DNA of 64,000 bases from Mycobacterium saskatchewanense. Lineage in GTDB: Bacteria > Actinomycetota > Actinomycetes > Mycobacteriales > Mycobacteriaceae. Each line of letters begins with the position of its first letter. Position 1 is the stretch's first letter. The notes under the pieces were generated by a model. That model did no database searches, was not told the origin of the DNA, and saw nothing but the letters and a program-made list of their open reading frames with translations. Of the stretch, positions 1-12,914 are shown piece after piece. The stretch spans positions 372,001 through 436,000 of the forward strand of contig NZ_AP022573.1 in assembly GCF_010729105.1 (NCBI RefSeq). Direction: 5' to 3'. The position numbers and the translations under genes are program-made.

Positions 1-462
1 GGCCATCAGCACGCCGCCGACCGGCGCATGCCAGTCACGTGTGATGCGCACGGCCGCCGGTCCGGGCTTGTCGAACGGCAGGACGATCGCCACCATCCCC
101 GCCAGGAACACACCGAACAGCCCGATGATGATGAAGTAGTGCGCGGGGTTCGCCAACGGGCCAGGGTCGCGGCCGTTGCCGATGTGCCAGCTGACGTCCC
201 AGATGAACCCGAACAGCGCGCAGATGATCGACGTCGTGAAGATCAGCACGGGCAGCGCTACCCAGTTGGGGCGGTGGAACTTCTCGCCCGTTCTGTCGGC
301 GATCCGCGTCAGCCACTCGATGCGGCGGGTGCGATGCGCGTGGCCCACCCACAGCATCAGCAGGGTGACCACGACCGCGGCGATCGACAGCCCGATCACC
401 TGGTTCAGTCCGGCGCCGCGCGCCGATGGCTCCGCGACAAACGTGAGCTCCGTCGATCCCAT
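1..462 (-). CDS. Membrane protein, N-terminal part (cut by window edge)
   Basis: The first 154 codons read as an integral membrane protein; the C-terminus lies outside the window. The ATG at 460-462 follows a strong GGGAGGGG ribosome site. Hydrophobic segments lie at about residues 23-42 (ending VTLLMLWVG), 67-90 (LIFTTSIICALFGF) and 108-128 (FIIIGLFGVFLAGMVAIVLPF), separated by basic and His/Trp-containing loops. A separate small membrane gene lies 87 nt upstream on the same strand, so the two are probably co-transcribed away from bioB. I recognise no family and assign no function. Confidence 0.7.
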   Translation of the reverse strand, partial: MGSTELTFVAEPSARGAGLNQVIGLSIAAVVVTLLMLWVGHAHRTRRIEWLTRIADRTGEKFHRPNWVALPVLIFTTSIICALFGFIWDVSWHIGNGRDPGPLANPAHYFIIIGLFGVFLAGMVAIVLPFDKPGPAAVRITRDWHAPVGGVLMA

Positions 463-549
463 TTGTTTGGCCCCTCCCAGTCGCGCCGGTTCGATCCGGG
501 GAGATGTGATCCAGCTTGCAGGAACCGGAATGCCCGGATTGGAGGCCGG

Positions 550-795
550 TCAATCACCCTTTTGTTCGGTCCCACCGGTTCGCTGCCCAGGCTCGCGCGG
601 TTTGCCACCGGGAGCCCGCGGCGCCGCCTCGGTGGGCTGGTCGACGGCCCGCAACGCCGGCGGAGGCCGGTCACCGCGGCGATCCCGCAGCGCGACATAC
701 AGGATCACGGCGACGACGATGATCGCCGGCAGGAAGGCGGGGATCGCCAGCAGGATCATGTGGTGCGCCACGAGCGTGACGTGCGGGTCGGTCAT
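550..795 (-). CDS. Small single-pass membrane protein
   Basis: An 81-residue reading frame starts [12 protein letters not shown] and contains one strongly hydrophobic helix at about residues 13-36 ([20 protein letters not shown]). A basic stop-transfer RDRR and a Pro/Arg/Gly-rich cytoplasmic tail follow. It sits upstream of another membrane gene on the same strand and divergent from bioB. The hydrophobic helix and its position suggest a real small gene, but its ribosome site is poor and no family is recognised. Confidence 0.5.
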   Translation of the reverse strand: MTDPHVTLVAHHMILLAIPAFLPAIIVVAVILYVALRDRRGDRPPPALRAVDQPTEAAPRAPGGKPREPGQRTGGTEQKGD

Positions 796-926
796 CCTGC
801 TGGCATACCCCCAGGGGCCCCATGTTCAGCGGCCGTTACCCTACTTTGAACCGTTTTATTCACGCTGCCACGACCAGGTGGCGGGTGCGGCCGCGTGCCG
901 ACGAACAAGATGCAGGGGAGTACCTG

Positions 927-1961
927 GTGACTCAAGCGGCAACTCGACCGACAACCGGCGCCGACGGCACGGACATCCTGGCCGAAGCCCGGCAGCAGGT
1001 ACTCGAGCGCGGCGAGGGGCTGAGCCGGGAGCAGGTGCTGCAGGTACTCCGGTTGCCCGACGACCGGCTCGACGAGCTGCTGGCGCTGGCCCACGAGGTG
1101 CGGATGCGCTGGTGCGGGCCCGAGGTGGAGGTCGAGGGCATCATCAGCCTCAAGACCGGGGGCTGCCCCGAGGACTGCCACTTCTGCTCCCAGTCGGGGC
1201 TGTTCGCCTCGCCGGTGCGCAGCGCCCGGTTGGACATCCCCAGCCTGGTGGAGGCCGCCAAGCAGACCGCCAAGTCGGGCGCCACGGAGTTCTGCATCGT
1301 CGCCGCGGTGCGCGGCCCCGACGAGCGGCTGATGGCCCAGGTCGCCGCCGGTATCGAGGCGATCCGCAACGAGGTCGAGATCAACGTGGCCTGCTCGCTG
1401 GGGATGCTCACCGCCGAGCAGGTGGAGCGGCTCGCCGCGATGGGCGTGCACCGCTACAACCACAACCTGGAGACCGCGCGCTCGTTCTTCACCAACGTCG
1501 TCACGACCCACACCTGGGAAGAGCGCTGGGAAACGCTGTCGATGGTGCGCGACGCCGGCATGGAGGTCTGCTGCGGCGGCATCCTCGGCATGGGGGAGAC
1601 GCTGGAGCAGCGCGCCGAATTCGCGGCGGAACTGGCCGAGCTCGGCCCGGACGAGGTGCCGCTCAACTTCCTCAATCCCCGGCCCGGAACGCCGTTCGGC
1701 GACCTCGAGGTCATGCCGGCCACCGAGGCGCTGAAGTCGGTGGCCGCCTTCCGGCTCGCGTTGCCGCGGACCATCCTGCGATTTGCCGGGGGCCGCGAGA
1801 TCACGCTGGGTGACCTCGGCGCGAAGCAGGGCATCCTAGGCGGCATCAACGCCGTGATCGTCGGCAACTACCTGACCACGCTCGGCCGGCCCGCCGAGGC
1901 CGACCTGGGACTGCTCGACGACCTGCAGATGCCGATCAAGGCCCTCAACGCCACCCTGTAA
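927..1961 (+). CDS. bioB: Biotin synthase
   Basis: BioB is the radical-SAM enzyme that inserts sulfur into dethiobiotin, the last step of biotin synthesis. The 344-residue product has the radical-SAM cluster motif C80-x3-C84-x2-C87 ([10 protein letters not shown]), the substrate segments YNHNLETA and [14 protein letters not shown], and ends close to the M. tuberculosis protein. The GTG at 927 is chosen because it gives the family N-terminus MTQAATRP and has GGGGAG 7 nt upstream; an in-frame start at 822 would add 35 unconserved residues. bsaP follows after 13 nt, giving a biotin-specific pair. Other biotin genes are not in the window. Confidence 0.97.
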   Translation: MTQAATRPTTGADGTDILAEARQQVLERGEGLSREQVLQVLRLPDDRLDELLALAHEVRMRWCGPEVEVEGIISLKTGGCPEDCHFCSQSGLFASPVRSARLDIPSLVEAAKQTAKSGATEFCIVAAVRGPDERLMAQVAAGIEAIRNEVEINVACSLGMLTAEQVERLAAMGVHRYNHNLETARSFFTNVVTTHTWEERWETLSMVRDAGMEVCCGGILGMGETLEQRAEFAAELAELGPDEVPLNFLNPRPGTPFGDLEVMPATEALKSVAAFRLALPRTILRFAGGREITLGDLGAKQGILGGINAVIVGNYLTTLGRPAEADLGLLDDLQMPIKALNATL

Positions 1962-1974
1962 GAGACTGGGAACC

Positions 1975-2202
1975 GTGGGTCACGAGTTGGGCGCTGCGGT
2001 CAGCGCCGGTGTGTACAACGTCTACACCGGGGAACTGGGGGGGACGGCGATGCCCACGGCCGCCCAGCTGGGCCTGGAACCGCCCCGGTTCTGCGCGCAG
2101 TGCGGGCGCCGGATGGTGGTGCAGGTCCGGCCCGACGGGTGGCATGCACAATGCTCGCGGCACGGCCAGGTCGACTCGGCCGATCTGGAGGCGCAGCGAT
2201 GA
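1975..2202 (+). CDS. bsaP: Biotin synthase auxiliary protein (Rv1590 type)
   Basis: This 75-residue protein matches the small gene that follows bioB throughout mycobacteria (Rv1590 in M. tuberculosis). That family was recently described as BsaP, an iron-sulfur accessory protein without which mycobacterial BioB does not turn over. The frame shows a compact metal-ligand set, C40-x2-C43 (FCAQCGRRM) and C60 with H63 (AQCSRHG), in a rubredoxin-like arrangement. The start is GTG at 1975, 13 nt after bioB, and the stop overlaps the next gene in ATGA. The name rests on family memory and position; the Cys pattern is directly visible. Confidence 0.85.
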   Translation: MGHELGAAVSAGVYNVYTGELGGTAMPTAAQLGLEPPRFCAQCGRRMVVQVRPDGWHAQCSRHGQVDSADLEAQR

Positions 2203-2825
2203 CCGAACAGCCGACGCCGCCGGCGGTGACCCGCCCGCCGCGGGCGCGCGCGATCGTGCTCGCCGGCCTGGGCCTGTCGGTGGTCGGCGCGGTGCTCGGC
2301 GGGGTGTGGGCGTGGATCGCCCCGCCCATCCACGCGGTGGTGGCGATCACCCGCGCGGGCGAGCGCGTTCACGACTACCTGGGCAACGAGTCCGAGCATT
2401 TCTTCGACGCGCCCTGCCTGATGCTCGGCCTGCTGACCGTGCTCGCGGTGGTGGGGGCGGTCCTGGTGTGGCAGTGGCGCGACCACCGCGGCCCGGGCAT
2501 GGTCGTCGGCCTGTCGGTCGGCATGCTGGTCGCGGCGGCCGCCGCGTCGGCGGTCGGGGCCGTGCTGGTCCGGCTCAGCTATGGAACCCTGGACTTCGAT
2601 GCGGTGCCGCTGGTGGGCAAACCGGCGGTGGCCTACGTCATCGAGGCGCCGCCGGTGTTCTTCTCGGATCAGCCGCTGCAGGCGGCGGCGACCCTCGTCT
2701 GGCCGGTCGCTATCGCGGCCCTGGTCTACGCCGTGCTGGCGGCCTCGGACGTGCGTGACGACCTGGGAGCCCTTCCGGTGCACGCTCAGCCCGGGCCCAT
2801 GGAGCCCGAAGCCGCCGTCTCATAG
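2199..2825 (+). CDS. DUF2567 family membrane protein (Rv1591 type)
   Basis: The 208-residue membrane protein has about four hydrophobic segments: about residues 16-40 ([21 protein letters not shown]), 70-90 ([18 protein letters not shown]), 98-122 and 172-190. Its ATG overlaps the bsaP stop in ATGA, so translation is coupled to the biotin pair. The family is conserved behind bioB/bsaP in mycobacteria but has no assigned role; a link to biotin is only positional. The C-terminus is short and cytoplasmic. It converges on the lipase gene with a 5-nt gap. Confidence 0.85.
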   Translation: MTEQPTPPAVTRPPRARAIVLAGLGLSVVGAVLGGVWAWIAPPIHAVVAITRAGERVHDYLGNESEHFFDAPCLMLGLLTVLAVVGAVLVWQWRDHRGPGMVVGLSVGMLVAAAAASAVGAVLVRLSYGTLDFDAVPLVGKPAVAYVIEAPPVFFSDQPLQAAATLVWPVAIAALVYAVLAASDVRDDLGALPVHAQPGPMEPEAAVS

Positions 2826-2830
2826 CCGTC

Positions 2831-4171
2831 TCATAGCGGTCGGCGGTCGATCCTCCGGCCGGTGATGACCTTGGCCGCGATCTTGACCAGCCGCGCCATG
2901 CCGACGTAGGTCATCGGGTTGAACATCGTCGGCCAGGTCGTCCTGATGAGGTGCTCGGTCAGCGGGCGGCGGTCGAAGCGGTCGGTGAGCCAGCGCAGCG
3001 TCATCGGGGCGGACAGCGGGTGCAGGAGTATGTGCTCGTTGAACGCGTCCCGGTGGTAGGTGACCCTGGCGCCGCCGGCCGAATAGGCGTCGGCGAGCTC
3101 GTCGATGTCGTCGACGCTGATCAGGTAGTCGTGCACGGCCTGCACGATCAACACCGGCGGCGTCGGTACCGCGGCGCCGAGCTTGATGTGATCGAAGACG
3201 TAGGTGACCTCGGGCGTCGACAGGATCTCCTCGAGCGGCTCGTCGAGGTAGTCGCCCATGTCCTTGCCCGCCATCCGCACGACGGCCTGCACCGTCGTCA
3301 TGTCCTCCAGTGACTCGAGCAGGGCGCGACCCTCCTCGTTGGTGTGTTGCTTGATCACCCGGTCCAGGTCGGGGTAGGCGTGGGCGAGCGCGGCCACCAC
3401 CAGGGCGGGCAGGCCCGCCAGGAAGCTGCCGTTGAGGCGGCGGAAGGTGTGGCCGAGGTCGCCCACGGGCGAGCCCAGCACCGCGCCGACGATGTCCAGC
3501 TCGGGCGCGTAGGCCCCGCACATCTCGGCCGCCCAGGCGCTGGCCAGCCCGCCGCCGGAGTAGCCCCACAGGCCGATCGGCGCCGACGGGGACAGCCCGA
3601 GCCGTTCGGAGCCCAGCGCGGCCCGGATCCCGTCGAGTGTGCGATATCCGGGTTCGTAAGGTGCGCCCCAGATGCCCCGCAGGCCCTCGTGGTCGGGCAC
3701 CGACACGGCCCACCCCTCGGCGACCGCCGCGGTGATCAGCAACAGCTCCAGCTGCCCCATCGACCCGAGCGCCTTTGCCCGCCGCCGCAGCGCGTACGAC
3801 GGGAAGCAGCGCGACGACATGGCGTCGATCGCGCACTGGTACGACAGCAGCGGGCACGGGCGTTCCGGGGCCAGCTGCGCCGGCACGATGACCGTGGTGA
3901 CGGTCGCCTCGGGCTCGCCGTTCATGTCCATCGTCCGGTAGAGCAGCTGCACGGCCTTGACGGGCTGCGGGATCAGGCCCAGGAACGCGAGCTCGACGTC
4001 GCGCGACCGAAGGACCGTGCCCGGTTCCGCGTGCTGGTAGCCGAGAGGTGGCTGGTAGAACGGGTCGTCCGATGGCAGCAGCGGGCGCACCTTGCGCTGC
4101 AGCTCCTCGTGCGGCGGCTGACCGATCCACTGCGCGCCACGGGTGTCCGCCAGATTGCCGAGCTCAACCAT
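2831..4171 (-). CDS. Secretory-lipase family alpha/beta hydrolase (Rv1592c type)
   Basis: This 446-residue protein has the same length as M. tuberculosis Rv1592c and resembles it along its full length. It belongs to the LIP secretory lipase family (alpha/beta hydrolases related to fungal lipases). The nucleophile elbow is G203-Y204-S205-G206-G207. Likely acid/base partners fall in the segments around [10 protein letters not shown] and [12 protein letters not shown] ribosome site (AAGGGAG) precedes the ATG at 4171, which gives MVELGNL as in the homologue. No clear signal peptide is visible. Its natural ester substrate is unknown; acylglycerol hydrolysis is the family expectation. Confidence 0.9.
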   Translation of the reverse strand: MVELGNLADTRGAQWIGQPPHEELQRKVRPLLPSDDPFYQPPLGYQHAEPGTVLRSRDVELAFLGLIPQPVKAVQLLYRTMDMNGEPEATVTTVIVPAQLAPERPCPLLSYQCAIDAMSSRCFPSYALRRRAKALGSMGQLELLLITAAVAEGWAVSVPDHEGLRGIWGAPYEPGYRTLDGIRAALGSERLGLSPSAPIGLWGYSGGGLASAWAAEMCGAYAPELDIVGAVLGSPVGDLGHTFRRLNGSFLAGLPALVVAALAHAYPDLDRVIKQHTNEEGRALLESLEDMTTVQAVVRMAGKDMGDYLDEPLEEILSTPEVTYVFDHIKLGAAVPTPPVLIVQAVHDYLISVDDIDELADAYSAGGARVTYHRDAFNEHILLHPLSAPMTLRWLTDRFDRRPLTEHLIRTTWPTMFNPMTYVGMARLVKIAAKVITGRRIDRRPL

Positions 4172-4308
4172 TCGGGCTCCCTTCAGGGCCAACCGGCATT
4201 GTCGCGCATGAACGTGCGGTAGCCAAAACGTAATCGCCGCACTGTGAGCTAGTTCTGGCCGACGGCGGGCAGGTCAGACCCGTCACGAGAGGGGCGTTCG
4301 CGGCGTGG

Positions 4309-5019
4309 TCAGGGCTGCCCCGGGGGCCGCAGCGCGGCGAATTCGTCGGTGACTCGCAGTTGTGAGTCGGTGAACTGGTACAGCGCGGCGGGCCGGCCGC
4401 CGCTCCGCCCGGACTGCGCGACGGTGCCCGTCGGCGAGATCACCCCGCGGCGCGCCAGCACCCGCTGCAGGTTCGTCGCGTCGACCTGGTAGCCCAGCGC
4501 GGCGCCGTAGATGTCGCGCAGCGTGGAGAGCGCGAATTCCCTTGGTGCCAAGGCGAACCCGAGATTGGTGTACGACAGCTTGGCGACCAGCCGGGTGCGC
4601 GCGTGGGCCACCATGGTGCCGTGGTCGAACGCCATGGGCGGCAGCGAATTCACCGGGTGCCAGCGGGTGTCCGGGGGCAGCTCGGGGGTGGCGGGGGAGG
4701 GCACGAGTCCGAGGAAGGTCGAGGCGATCGTCCGGGAGCCGGGCACCCGGTGCGGGTCGGAGAAGACCGCCAGTTGCTCGAGATGCGCCAGCTCTTTGAG
4801 ATCCACCTTTTCGGCCAACTGGCGCAGGACCGACGCGGTCATGTCCTCATCGGTGCGCAGCCGCCCGCCCGGCAATGCCCAGGAGCCCTTCTGCGGATCC
4901 TGGGCACGTTGCCATAACAGGACGTTCAGCTGCGGTTTTTGTGCTCGGGGGCCGGGCGTTACCTGGCGGACCTGAAACACCACGGCAAGCACTTCGTGTT
5001 CAGTGCTAGTATGGCCCAT
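4309..5019 (-). CDS. nrtR: NAD biosynthesis repressor, Nudix-related (NrtR)
   Basis: NrtR represses de novo NAD genes and senses ADP-ribose-type ligands. The 236-residue protein has an N-terminal Nudix-like domain with a degenerate Nudix box at about 51-73: [10 protein letters not shown] is followed by RQLAEK where catalytic enzymes have REUxEE. This fits a ligand sensor rather than a hydrolase. A C-terminal winged-helix region spans about 150-236 ([15 protein letters not shown], then [12 protein letters not shown]). The gene is divergent from nadA with 46 nt between starts, and a palindromic operator fills that gap. The ATG at 5019 is preceded by a perfect -10 element that predicts leaderless transcription. 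Confidence 0.9.
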   Translation of the reverse strand: MGHTSTEHEVLAVVFQVRQVTPGPRAQKPQLNVLLWQRAQDPQKGSWALPGGRLRTDEDMTASVLRQLAEKVDLKELAHLEQLAVFSDPHRVPGSRTIASTFLGLVPSPATPELPPDTRWHPVNSLPPMAFDHGTMVAHARTRLVAKLSYTNLGFALAPREFALSTLRDIYGAALGYQVDATNLQRVLARRGVISPTGTVAQSGRSGGRPAALYQFTDSQLRVTDEFAALRPPGQP

Positions 5020-5042
5020 GTTTTCGATTATAAGTCGAAAAC
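5020..5042. promoter_or_regulatory. NrtR operator between nrtR and nadA
   Basis: A 23-bp imperfect palindrome has perfect 8-bp arms, GTTTTCGA and TCGAAAAC, separated by TTATAAG. It touches the nrtR start codon and ends 23 nt before the nadA GTG. Position and symmetry fit an NrtR box controlling both directions. Binding would cover the nrtR -10 element, implying autorepression. Confidence 0.75.
5027..5032 (-). promoter_or_regulatory. -10 element of a leaderless nrtR promoter
   Basis: On the minus strand this is TATAAT, the ideal sigma-A -10 hexamer. Seven nucleotides separate it from the nrtR ATG, so transcription should begin at or one base before the start codon. No Shine-Dalgarno sequence could then be used, a situation common in mycobacteria. 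Confidence 0.6.
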
Positions 5043-5065
5043 CTCTTGGGCTGAAAGGAGCCGCC

Positions 5066-6115
5066 GTGACGGTTATGAATCGCATGGACCTGCTCGCCGA
5101 AGACATGATGGCCGACGTCACCGACTCACCCACCGGCTACGCCGGCGTTGAGGGCGACGCGCAGTGGGCCGCCGAGATCCGCCGCCTGGCCAAGCTGCGC
5201 GGCGCCACCGTGCTCGCGCACAACTACCAGCTGCCCGCGATCCAGGACGTCGCCGACCACGTGGGGGATTCGCTAGCCCTGTCGCGGATCGCCGCCGAGG
5301 CGCCCGAGGACACCATCGTGTTCTGCGGCGTGCACTTCATGGCCGAGACCGCGAAGATCCTCAGCCCGGACAAGACCGTGCTCATCCCGGACCAGCGGGC
5401 CGGCTGCTCGCTGGCCGACTCGATCAACGCCGACGAGCTGCGCGCCTGGAAGGACGAGCACCCCGGCGCCGTTGTCGTCTCTTACGTCAACACCACGGCG
5501 GCGGTGAAGGCGCTCACCGACATCTGCTGCACGTCGTCCAACGCCGTCGACGTGGTGAACTCCATCGACCCCGACCGCGAGATCCTGTTCTGCCCGGACC
5601 AATTCCTCGGGGCCCACGTCCGCCGGGTGACCGGCCGCACCAACCTGCACGTGTGGGCGGGCGAATGCCACGTCCACGCCGGGATCAACGGCGACGAGCT
5701 GTCCGAGCAGGCCCGCGCGAACCCCGACGCCGAGTTGTATGTGCACCCCGAATGCGGTTGTGCCACTTCGGCGTTGTACCTCGCCGGCGAGGGCGCCTTC
5801 CCGGTGGACCGGGTGAAGATCCTGTCCACGGGCGGAATGCTCGACGCCGCGCACGAGACCCGGGCCCGCAAGGTGCTGGTGGCCACCGAGGTCGGGATGC
5901 TGCATCAGCTGCGCCGAGCCGCCCCACAAGTCGACTTCCAGGCGGTCAATGACCGCGCGTCGTGCAAGTTCATGAAGATGATCACCCCGGCGGCGCTGTT
6001 GCGGTGCCTGGTCGAGGGCGCCGACGAAGTGCACGTCGACCCCGACGTCGCCGCGGCCGGCCGGCGCAGCGTGCAGCGCATGATCGAGATCGGCCAACCG
6101 GGCGGCGGCGAATGA
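5066..6115 (+). CDS. nadA: Quinolinate synthase
   Basis: NadA condenses iminoaspartate with dihydroxyacetone phosphate to quinolinate using a 4Fe-4S cluster. The 349 residues match the M. tuberculosis protein in length. Conserved cysteines lie in [12 protein letters not shown] (C87), [19 protein letters not shown] and RASCKFMKM; the substrate segment [19 protein letters not shown] is present. The GTG at 5066 is preceded by GAAAGGAG with a 5-nt spacer. It heads nadABC, with 4-nt or similar overlaps to nadB, and the NrtR palindrome lies just upstream. Confidence 0.97.
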   Translation: MTVMNRMDLLAEDMMADVTDSPTGYAGVEGDAQWAAEIRRLAKLRGATVLAHNYQLPAIQDVADHVGDSLALSRIAAEAPEDTIVFCGVHFMAETAKILSPDKTVLIPDQRAGCSLADSINADELRAWKDEHPGAVVVSYVNTTAAVKALTDICCTSSNAVDVVNSIDPDREILFCPDQFLGAHVRRVTGRTNLHVWAGECHVHAGINGDELSEQARANPDAELYVHPECGCATSALYLAGEGAFPVDRVKILSTGGMLDAAHETRARKVLVATEVGMLHQLRRAAPQVDFQAVNDRASCKFMKMITPAALLRCLVEGADEVHVDPDVAAAGRRSVQRMIEIGQPGGGE

Positions 6116-7689
6116 TGGCCCGCCCGGCCTGGACCGACAGCGCCGACGTCGTCGTCATCGGCACCGGGGTGGCCGGACTGGCCGCCGCGCTGGCCGCCCA
6201 CCGCGCCGGGCGCAGCGTCGTCGTGCTGAGCAAGGCCGAGCAGTCGCGGATGACGGCGACCCACTACGCCCAGGGCGGCATCGCGGTGGTCTTGCCCGAC
6301 GGCGACGACTCCGTGGCGGCCCACGTGGCCGACACCGTGGCCGCGGGCGCCGGGCTGTGCGATCCCGACGCGGTGGCATCGATCGTCGCCGACGGCTTCC
6401 GGGCGGTGTCCGAATTGGTCGGTGGCGGAGCGCGATTCGACGAGGCTGCCCCGGGACGCTGGGACGTGACGCGCGAAGGCGGACATTCGCGGCGGCGGAT
6501 CGTGCACGCCGGGGGCGACGCCACCGGCGCCGAGGTGCAGCGCGCGCTCGACCACGCCGCCCGGCTGCTGGACATCCGCACCAGCCACGTCGCGCTGCGC
6601 GTGCTGCACGACGGCACGGCCGTGACCGGTGTGTCCGTTGGCAACCCGGACGGCTACGGGATCATCAGCGCGCCCGCGGTGATCCTGGCCTCCGGCGGCC
6701 TCGGTCACCTCTACGGCGCGACCACCAATCCCGAGGGCTCCACGGGCGACGGCATCGCGTTGGCGCTGTGGGCCGGTGTCGCGGTCAGCGACCTCGAGTT
6801 CATCCAGTTCCACCCGACGATGCTCTTCGGAGGGGGCGGCGGCCGGCGCCCGCTGATCACCGAGGCCATCCGCGGTGAGGGCGCGATACTGATTGACCGG
6901 CAAGGCAATTCGGTCACCGCCGGCGTTCACCCGATGGGCGACCTGGCGCCGCGTGACGTCGTCGCCGCCGCCATCGACACGCGGCTGAAGGCGACCGGCG
7001 ACCCGTGCGTCTTCCTCGATGCGCGCGGCATCGAGGGCTTCGCCACCCGGTTCCCGACCGTGACCGCCGCCTGCCGGGCCGCCGGCATCGACCCCGTCCG
7101 CCAACCCATCCCGGTCGTGCCGGGAGCGCATTACAGCTGCGGGGGCGTCGTCACCGACGTGCACGGGCAGACCGAACTCCCGGGGCTCTTCGCCGCCGGC
7201 GAGGTGGCGCGCACCGGCATGCACGGCGCCAACCGGCTGGCGTCCAACAGCCTGCTGGAGGGCCTGGTGGTCGGGGGCCGCGCCGGTAAGGCCGCTTCCG
7301 CGCATGCGGCGGCGGCGGGCCGCGTCGTGGCGTCGGAGTGTGAGCCGTCCGCCCACACCGCCCCGGAGCGTGGCCAATTGCAGGCCGCGATGAGCCGCGA
7401 CGCCTCGGTGGTGCGCGATGCCGCCGGGCTCAACCGGTTGTCCGACACGCTGTCGGGGGCGCCGGTACGCGCCATCGCCGGCCGTCGCGATTTCGAAGAC
7501 GTCGCGTTGGCCGTGGCCGCCCGCGCGGTGACGGCCGCGGCACTGGCCCGCGACGAGAGCCGGGGCTGCCACCACCGGGCCGAATACCCCGGCCCCGCGC
7601 CGGATCAGGTGCGCAGCAGCGTGCTGCGGCTGGCCGACGACCGCAACTCGGTGGCGGTGGAGACGCTGGCGGCGGTGGGCTGCGGATGA
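6112..7689 (+). CDS. nadB: L-aspartate oxidase
   Basis: NadB is the FAD enzyme that oxidises L-aspartate to iminoaspartate for NadA. The 525-residue protein starts with the dinucleotide-binding fold [17 protein letters not shown]. It also contains [30 protein letters not shown] and [15 protein letters not shown], all typical of the succinate dehydrogenase flavoprotein/NadB group. Two adjacent ATGs (6112 and 6115) overlap the nadA stop; homologues suggest either could be used. A C-terminal helical part with [14 protein letters not shown] is the usual capping region. It overlaps nadC by 4 nt. Confidence 0.96.
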   Translation: MMARPAWTDSADVVVIGTGVAGLAAALAAHRAGRSVVVLSKAEQSRMTATHYAQGGIAVVLPDGDDSVAAHVADTVAAGAGLCDPDAVASIVADGFRAVSELVGGGARFDEAAPGRWDVTREGGHSRRRIVHAGGDATGAEVQRALDHAARLLDIRTSHVALRVLHDGTAVTGVSVGNPDGYGIISAPAVILASGGLGHLYGATTNPEGSTGDGIALALWAGVAVSDLEFIQFHPTMLFGGGGGRRPLITEAIRGEGAILIDRQGNSVTAGVHPMGDLAPRDVVAAAIDTRLKATGDPCVFLDARGIEGFATRFPTVTAACRAAGIDPVRQPIPVVPGAHYSCGGVVTDVHGQTELPGLFAAGEVARTGMHGANRLASNSLLEGLVVGGRAGKAASAHAAAAGRVVASECEPSAHTAPERGQLQAAMSRDASVVRDAAGLNRLSDTLSGAPVRAIAGRRDFEDVALAVAARAVTAAALARDESRGCHHRAEYPGPAPDQVRSSVLRLADDRNSVAVETLAAVGCG

Positions 7690-8540
7690 TGCTGCCCGAC
7701 GAACGCAACGCCGCTCAGGACACGATCCGGCGCGCTCTCGAAGAGGACCTGCGGTACGGGCCCGACGTCACCACGCTCGCGACGGTGCCCGCCGGCGCGG
7801 TGGCCACGGCATCGATGGTGCCCCGGGAGCCCGGCGTCATTGCCGGGGTGGACATCGCCCTGCTGGTGCTGGACGAGGTGCTCACCGCCGACGGATACCG
7901 GGTGCTGCATCGGGTCGAGGACGGTGCCCGGCTGCAGCCGGGGGAGCCGCTGTTGACGGTGGCCGCCCAGACCCGCGGCCTGCTGACCGCCGAGCGGACG
8001 ATGCTCAATCTGGTCTGCCACCTGTCGGGCATCGCCACCACGACGGCGGCCTGGGTCGACGCCGTGCACGGCACCAAGGCCAAGGTCCGCGACACCCGCA
8101 AAACCCTGCCCGGGCTGCGTGCACTGCAGAAATACGCGGTGCGGGTGGGCGGGGGCGTCAACCACCGGATGGGCCTGGGGGACGCAGCGCTGATCAAGGA
8201 CAACCATGTGGTGGCCGCCGGATCGGTGGTGGACGCGCTGCGGGCGGTGCGCGACGCGGCCCCGGATCTGCCCTGTGAGGTGGAGGTGGACTCCCTCGAG
8301 CAGCTCGACGAGGTGCTGGCCGAAAAGCCCGAACTGGTGCTGCTGGACAACTTCCCGGTGTGGCAGACGCAAATGGCCGTGCAGCGCCGGGATTCGCGCG
8401 CGCCGGCCGTCCTGCTCGAGTCCTCCGGCGGGCTCAGCCTGGACAACGCCGCCACCTACGCGGCGACCGGGGTGGACTACCTGGCCGTGGGCGCGCTGAC
8501 GCACTCGGTGCGCGCCCTGGACGTCGGCCTGGACATGTAG
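7686..8540 (+). CDS. nadC: Nicotinate-nucleotide pyrophosphorylase (quinolinate phosphoribosyltransferase)
   Basis: NadC makes nicotinate mononucleotide from quinolinate and PRPP, completing the de novo branch encoded here. The 284-residue protein carries the type II phosphoribosyltransferase motifs TRKTLPGLR, NHRMGLGDAALIKDNH, EVEVDSLEQ and LLESSGGLS, with catalytic Lys and Arg residues in the first two. It starts in an ATGA overlap with nadB. The gene ends at a convergent junction holding an inverted-repeat element. M. tuberculosis has an extra gene here (Rv1597, from memory) that is missing in this window. Confidence 0.96.
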   Translation: MMLPDERNAAQDTIRRALEEDLRYGPDVTTLATVPAGAVATASMVPREPGVIAGVDIALLVLDEVLTADGYRVLHRVEDGARLQPGEPLLTVAAQTRGLLTAERTMLNLVCHLSGIATTTAAWVDAVHGTKAKVRDTRKTLPGLRALQKYAVRVGGGVNHRMGLGDAALIKDNHVVAAGSVVDALRAVRDAAPDLPCEVEVDSLEQLDEVLAEKPELVLLDNFPVWQTQMAVQRRDSRAPAVLLESSGGLSLDNAATYAATGVDYLAVGALTHSVRALDVGLDM

Positions 8541-8560
8541 CTCGGTGGTGCCGGCCGGGG

Positions 8561-8664
8561 CGCGTTGAGTGTGCATCGTGGGCGTTGGGTGTGAAGTCTG
8601 GGCGGTGATTTCGTCGAGATTCCGCCCTTAGTGCACACTCGACGCCTTCAGCGCACACCCAAGG
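8561..8664. repeat. Interleaved inverted-repeat element between convergent genes
   Basis: Two word pairs are repeated in inverted orientation: TGAGTGTGCA (8566-8575) against TGCACACTCG (8632-8641), and GTTGGGTGTG (8584-8593) against CACACCCAAG (8654-8663), each 9 of 10 matched. Between them a GGGCGG/CCGCCC pair (8600-8605 and 8622-8627) can form a hairpin with a 16-nt loop. The block fills the gap between nadC and the opposite gene. It could be a dispersed intergenic repeat, a bidirectional terminator, or both. Confidence 0.5.
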
Positions 8665-8672
8665 CAGGCCTC

Positions 8673-9095
8673 TCAGGCGATGTCGCCGACGAAGACGCCT
8701 ATCCGGCGCAGCTGCATGCGTGCGAGCCGCGGCAGCTTCTCGGCCTCGGGCCCCTCGGTGCCCGCCGACAACACCCGCGGGTTGGTGATGTGCACCACGC
8801 GATTGCGGCTGAACTGCACGTCTGCCTCGCCGGCCGCCAGCACGTTCTTGACCCAGTTGGTCTTCCCGTGGCCCAGCGCGATGGCCAGGACGTTGCCCTT
8901 GCGGTACGGGGTGATGACGGTCTCGTACGGCGTGCCGGACGCGCGACCACGGTGCTTGATGGTGGCGGTGCCGGGCATGAACCGGGCAATCGGCTTGATC
9001 GCCGAATTGATGTATTTGATCTGAATGCGCTCGAACCAAGGCGGGAACACCATCGGGACGCCCGGTGCGTTGTTGGGGTGATCCTTCGCGGACAT
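8673..9095 (-). CDS. Nitroreductase-like deazaflavin (F420)-dependent protein (Rv1598c type)
   Basis: The 140-residue protein belongs to the mycobacterial DDN/PF04075 split-barrel family that binds F420. Typical features are the N-terminal [16 protein letters not shown] helix, the core [20 protein letters not shown] (the GR.SG..Y..P stretch), and [22 protein letters not shown]. The start at 9095 gives MSAKDHPNN and has AGGGAG about 6 nt upstream; a start six codons earlier is possible. It is divergent from hisD. The reaction is unknown; family members reduce quinones or nitro compounds. Confidence 0.87.
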   Translation of the reverse strand: MSAKDHPNNAPGVPMVFPPWFERIQIKYINSAIKPIARFMPGTATIKHRGRASGTPYETVITPYRKGNVLAIALGHGKTNWVKNVLAAGEADVQFSRNRVVHITNPRVLSAGTEGPEAEKLPRLARMQLRRIGVFVGDIA

Positions 9096-9185
9096 GACGG
9101 CTCCCTCTGCCAAGCGGTGTGGGCCTGCTCACCGGCACTGTACCGGTCGGATAAGTACTTGAGCTGCTCTGGGAGAATGGGGAAC

Positions 9186-12281
<3,096 letters not shown>

Positions 12282-12285
<4 letters not shown>

Positions 12286-12914
12286 CAGCGGTGTCCCCTA
12301 AAAAGACGATTGTGGTGCTCGACTACGGTTCGGGCAACCTGAGGTCGGCGCAACGCGCCCTGGAGCGGGTGGGTGCGTCGGTCGAGGTGACCGCCGACGC
12401 GGACGCGGCCGCCGCCGCCGACGGGCTGGTGGTTCCGGGCGTCGGCGCGTACGAGGCCTGCATGACCGGGCTGCGGAAGATCGGGGGCGACCGCATCATC
12501 GCCGACCGCGTCGCCGCAAGCCGTCCGGTCCTGGGGGTGTGCGTCGGCATGCAGATCTTGTTCGCCCGTGGCGTCGAATTCGGGGTGGAGACGACCGGCT
12601 GCGGGCAGTGGCCCGGGGCGGTCACCCGTTTGGACGCGCCGGTGATCCCACACATGGGTTGGAACGTCGTCAACGCCGGGGCGGACACGGTCTTGTTCAA
12701 GGGGTTGGACGAGGACACCCGGTTCTACTTCGTGCATTCCTATGCCGCGCAGCGTTGGGAGGGATCACCGGCGGCGGTGCTCACCTGGGCCACCCACCAG
12801 GTGCCGTTCCTGGCCGCCGTCGAGGAGGGGCCGTTGTCCGCCACCCAATTCCACCCGGAAAAGAGCGGAGACGCCGGCGCGGCCGTGCTTAGCAACTGGG
12901 TGGAGGGACTGTAA
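12282..12914 (+). CDS. hisH: Imidazole glycerol phosphate synthase, glutaminase subunit
   Basis: HisH releases ammonia from glutamine and channels it to HisF. The 210-residue class I amidotransferase contains the nucleophile region [12 protein letters not shown] (Cys near residue 86), the oxyanion region DYGSGNLRS, and the His-Glu pair in [10 protein letters not shown]. It starts at GTG 12282 in overlap with hisB, and its TAA shares one base with the hisA ATG. HisF, its partner, is encoded two genes downstream. Confidence 0.96.

Noticed and set aside
28..849. Long open frames on the plus strand opposite the two membrane genes
   Set aside because: They have Arg/Asp/Gly-rich composition typical of shadow frames in high-GC DNA; the minus-strand frames encode membrane helices and a strong ribosome site.
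847..863. TGAAC-CGT-TTTAT sequence upstream of bioB as a BioQ repressor site
   Set aside because: Only one half resembles the actinobacterial BioQ box; the second half matches 3 of 5 positions, too weak to call.
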